From Suillus spraguei (Eukaryota > Basidiomycota > Agaricomycetes > Boletales > Suillaceae), in assembly GCA_016800925.1 (NCBI GenBank), contig JABCPU010000525.1:1-42508 (forward strand): a DNA stretch of 42,508 bases. Reading direction: 5' to 3'. Below, one piece after another: positions 42,464 to 42,508 of this stretch; the first letter of the stretch is position 1; each line of letters opens with the position of its first letter. The notes beneath the pieces were generated by a model that ran no database searches, was not told the origin of the DNA, and saw only the letters and a list, made by a program, of their open reading frames with translations. The translations under genes and the position numbers were made by a program.

Positions 42464-42508
42464 CCAGTATCAATCATTGGTAGTTGGTATTAGATTAGGT
42501 TGTGCATC

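Overview
The window looks like the genome of a filamentous basidiomycete (Agaricomycetes). The basis is short GT-AG and GC-AG introns of about 50-70 bp, a cluster of TKL-like kinase paralogues, chromodomain-bearing Ty3/gypsy retrotransposons, and a KDZ-class DNA transposase with a TET/JBP-like dioxygenase gene nearby. There are no bacterial-type operons, and I recognised no RNA genes. All family calls rest on motifs read by eye; no database search was run.

Layout. (1) 2.05-8.77 kb: three same-strand kinase paralogues sharing exon lengths 63/186/31/38/210 nt. Models 1 and 3 are open end to end (324 and 352 aa); model 2 is one nucleotide out of frame. (2) 9.2-11.3 kb: a repeat-rich stretch and a fourth, reverse-strand kinase pseudogene carrying three tandem copies of a 72-bp unit that includes a splice acceptor. 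(3) 12.6-16.1 kb: element C, a truncated reverse-strand Ty3/gypsy copy, itself hit by a solo LTR flanked by AAGAG. (4) 16.2-17.0 kb: a GGGTGGGCC array and a 159-bp-period duplication. (5) 17.15-34.37 kb: a TET/JBP-like gene split by element A (18098-34042, direct repeat TTAAC). Element A's extra third ORF holds an unrelated solo LTR (23648-24542) and the complete reverse-strand element B (24564-32204, direct repeat CGGAA). (6) 34.45-35.5 kb: a hierarchical minisatellite. (7) 35.97-39.90 kb: a 200-aa gene and a KDZ transposase with an N-terminal CxC2-type cysteine cluster, both on the minus strand and convergent with the dioxygenase gene. (8) 40.45-41.96 kb: a decayed plus-strand gene of unknown function.

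How the parts relate. KDZ transposons linked to TET/JBP dioxygenases are a described basidiomycete association; here that pair has been broken by nested retrotransposition that can be read base by base from target duplications. Elements A, B and C are one family. They carry gag, protease, reverse transcriptase, RNase H, integrase and chromodomain, plus a third CCHC zinc-knuckle ORF between pol and the 3' LTR. A and B also show an 11-nt match between the primer-binding position and a segment just downstream of a TATA-like box in the LTR, the arrangement expected for Tf1/sushi-type self-priming. Many stops in A and B are CGA-to-TGA changes, consistent with C-to-T decay at CpG. Nothing in the retroelements looks coding-competent now, although LTR pairs of A and B remain very similar.
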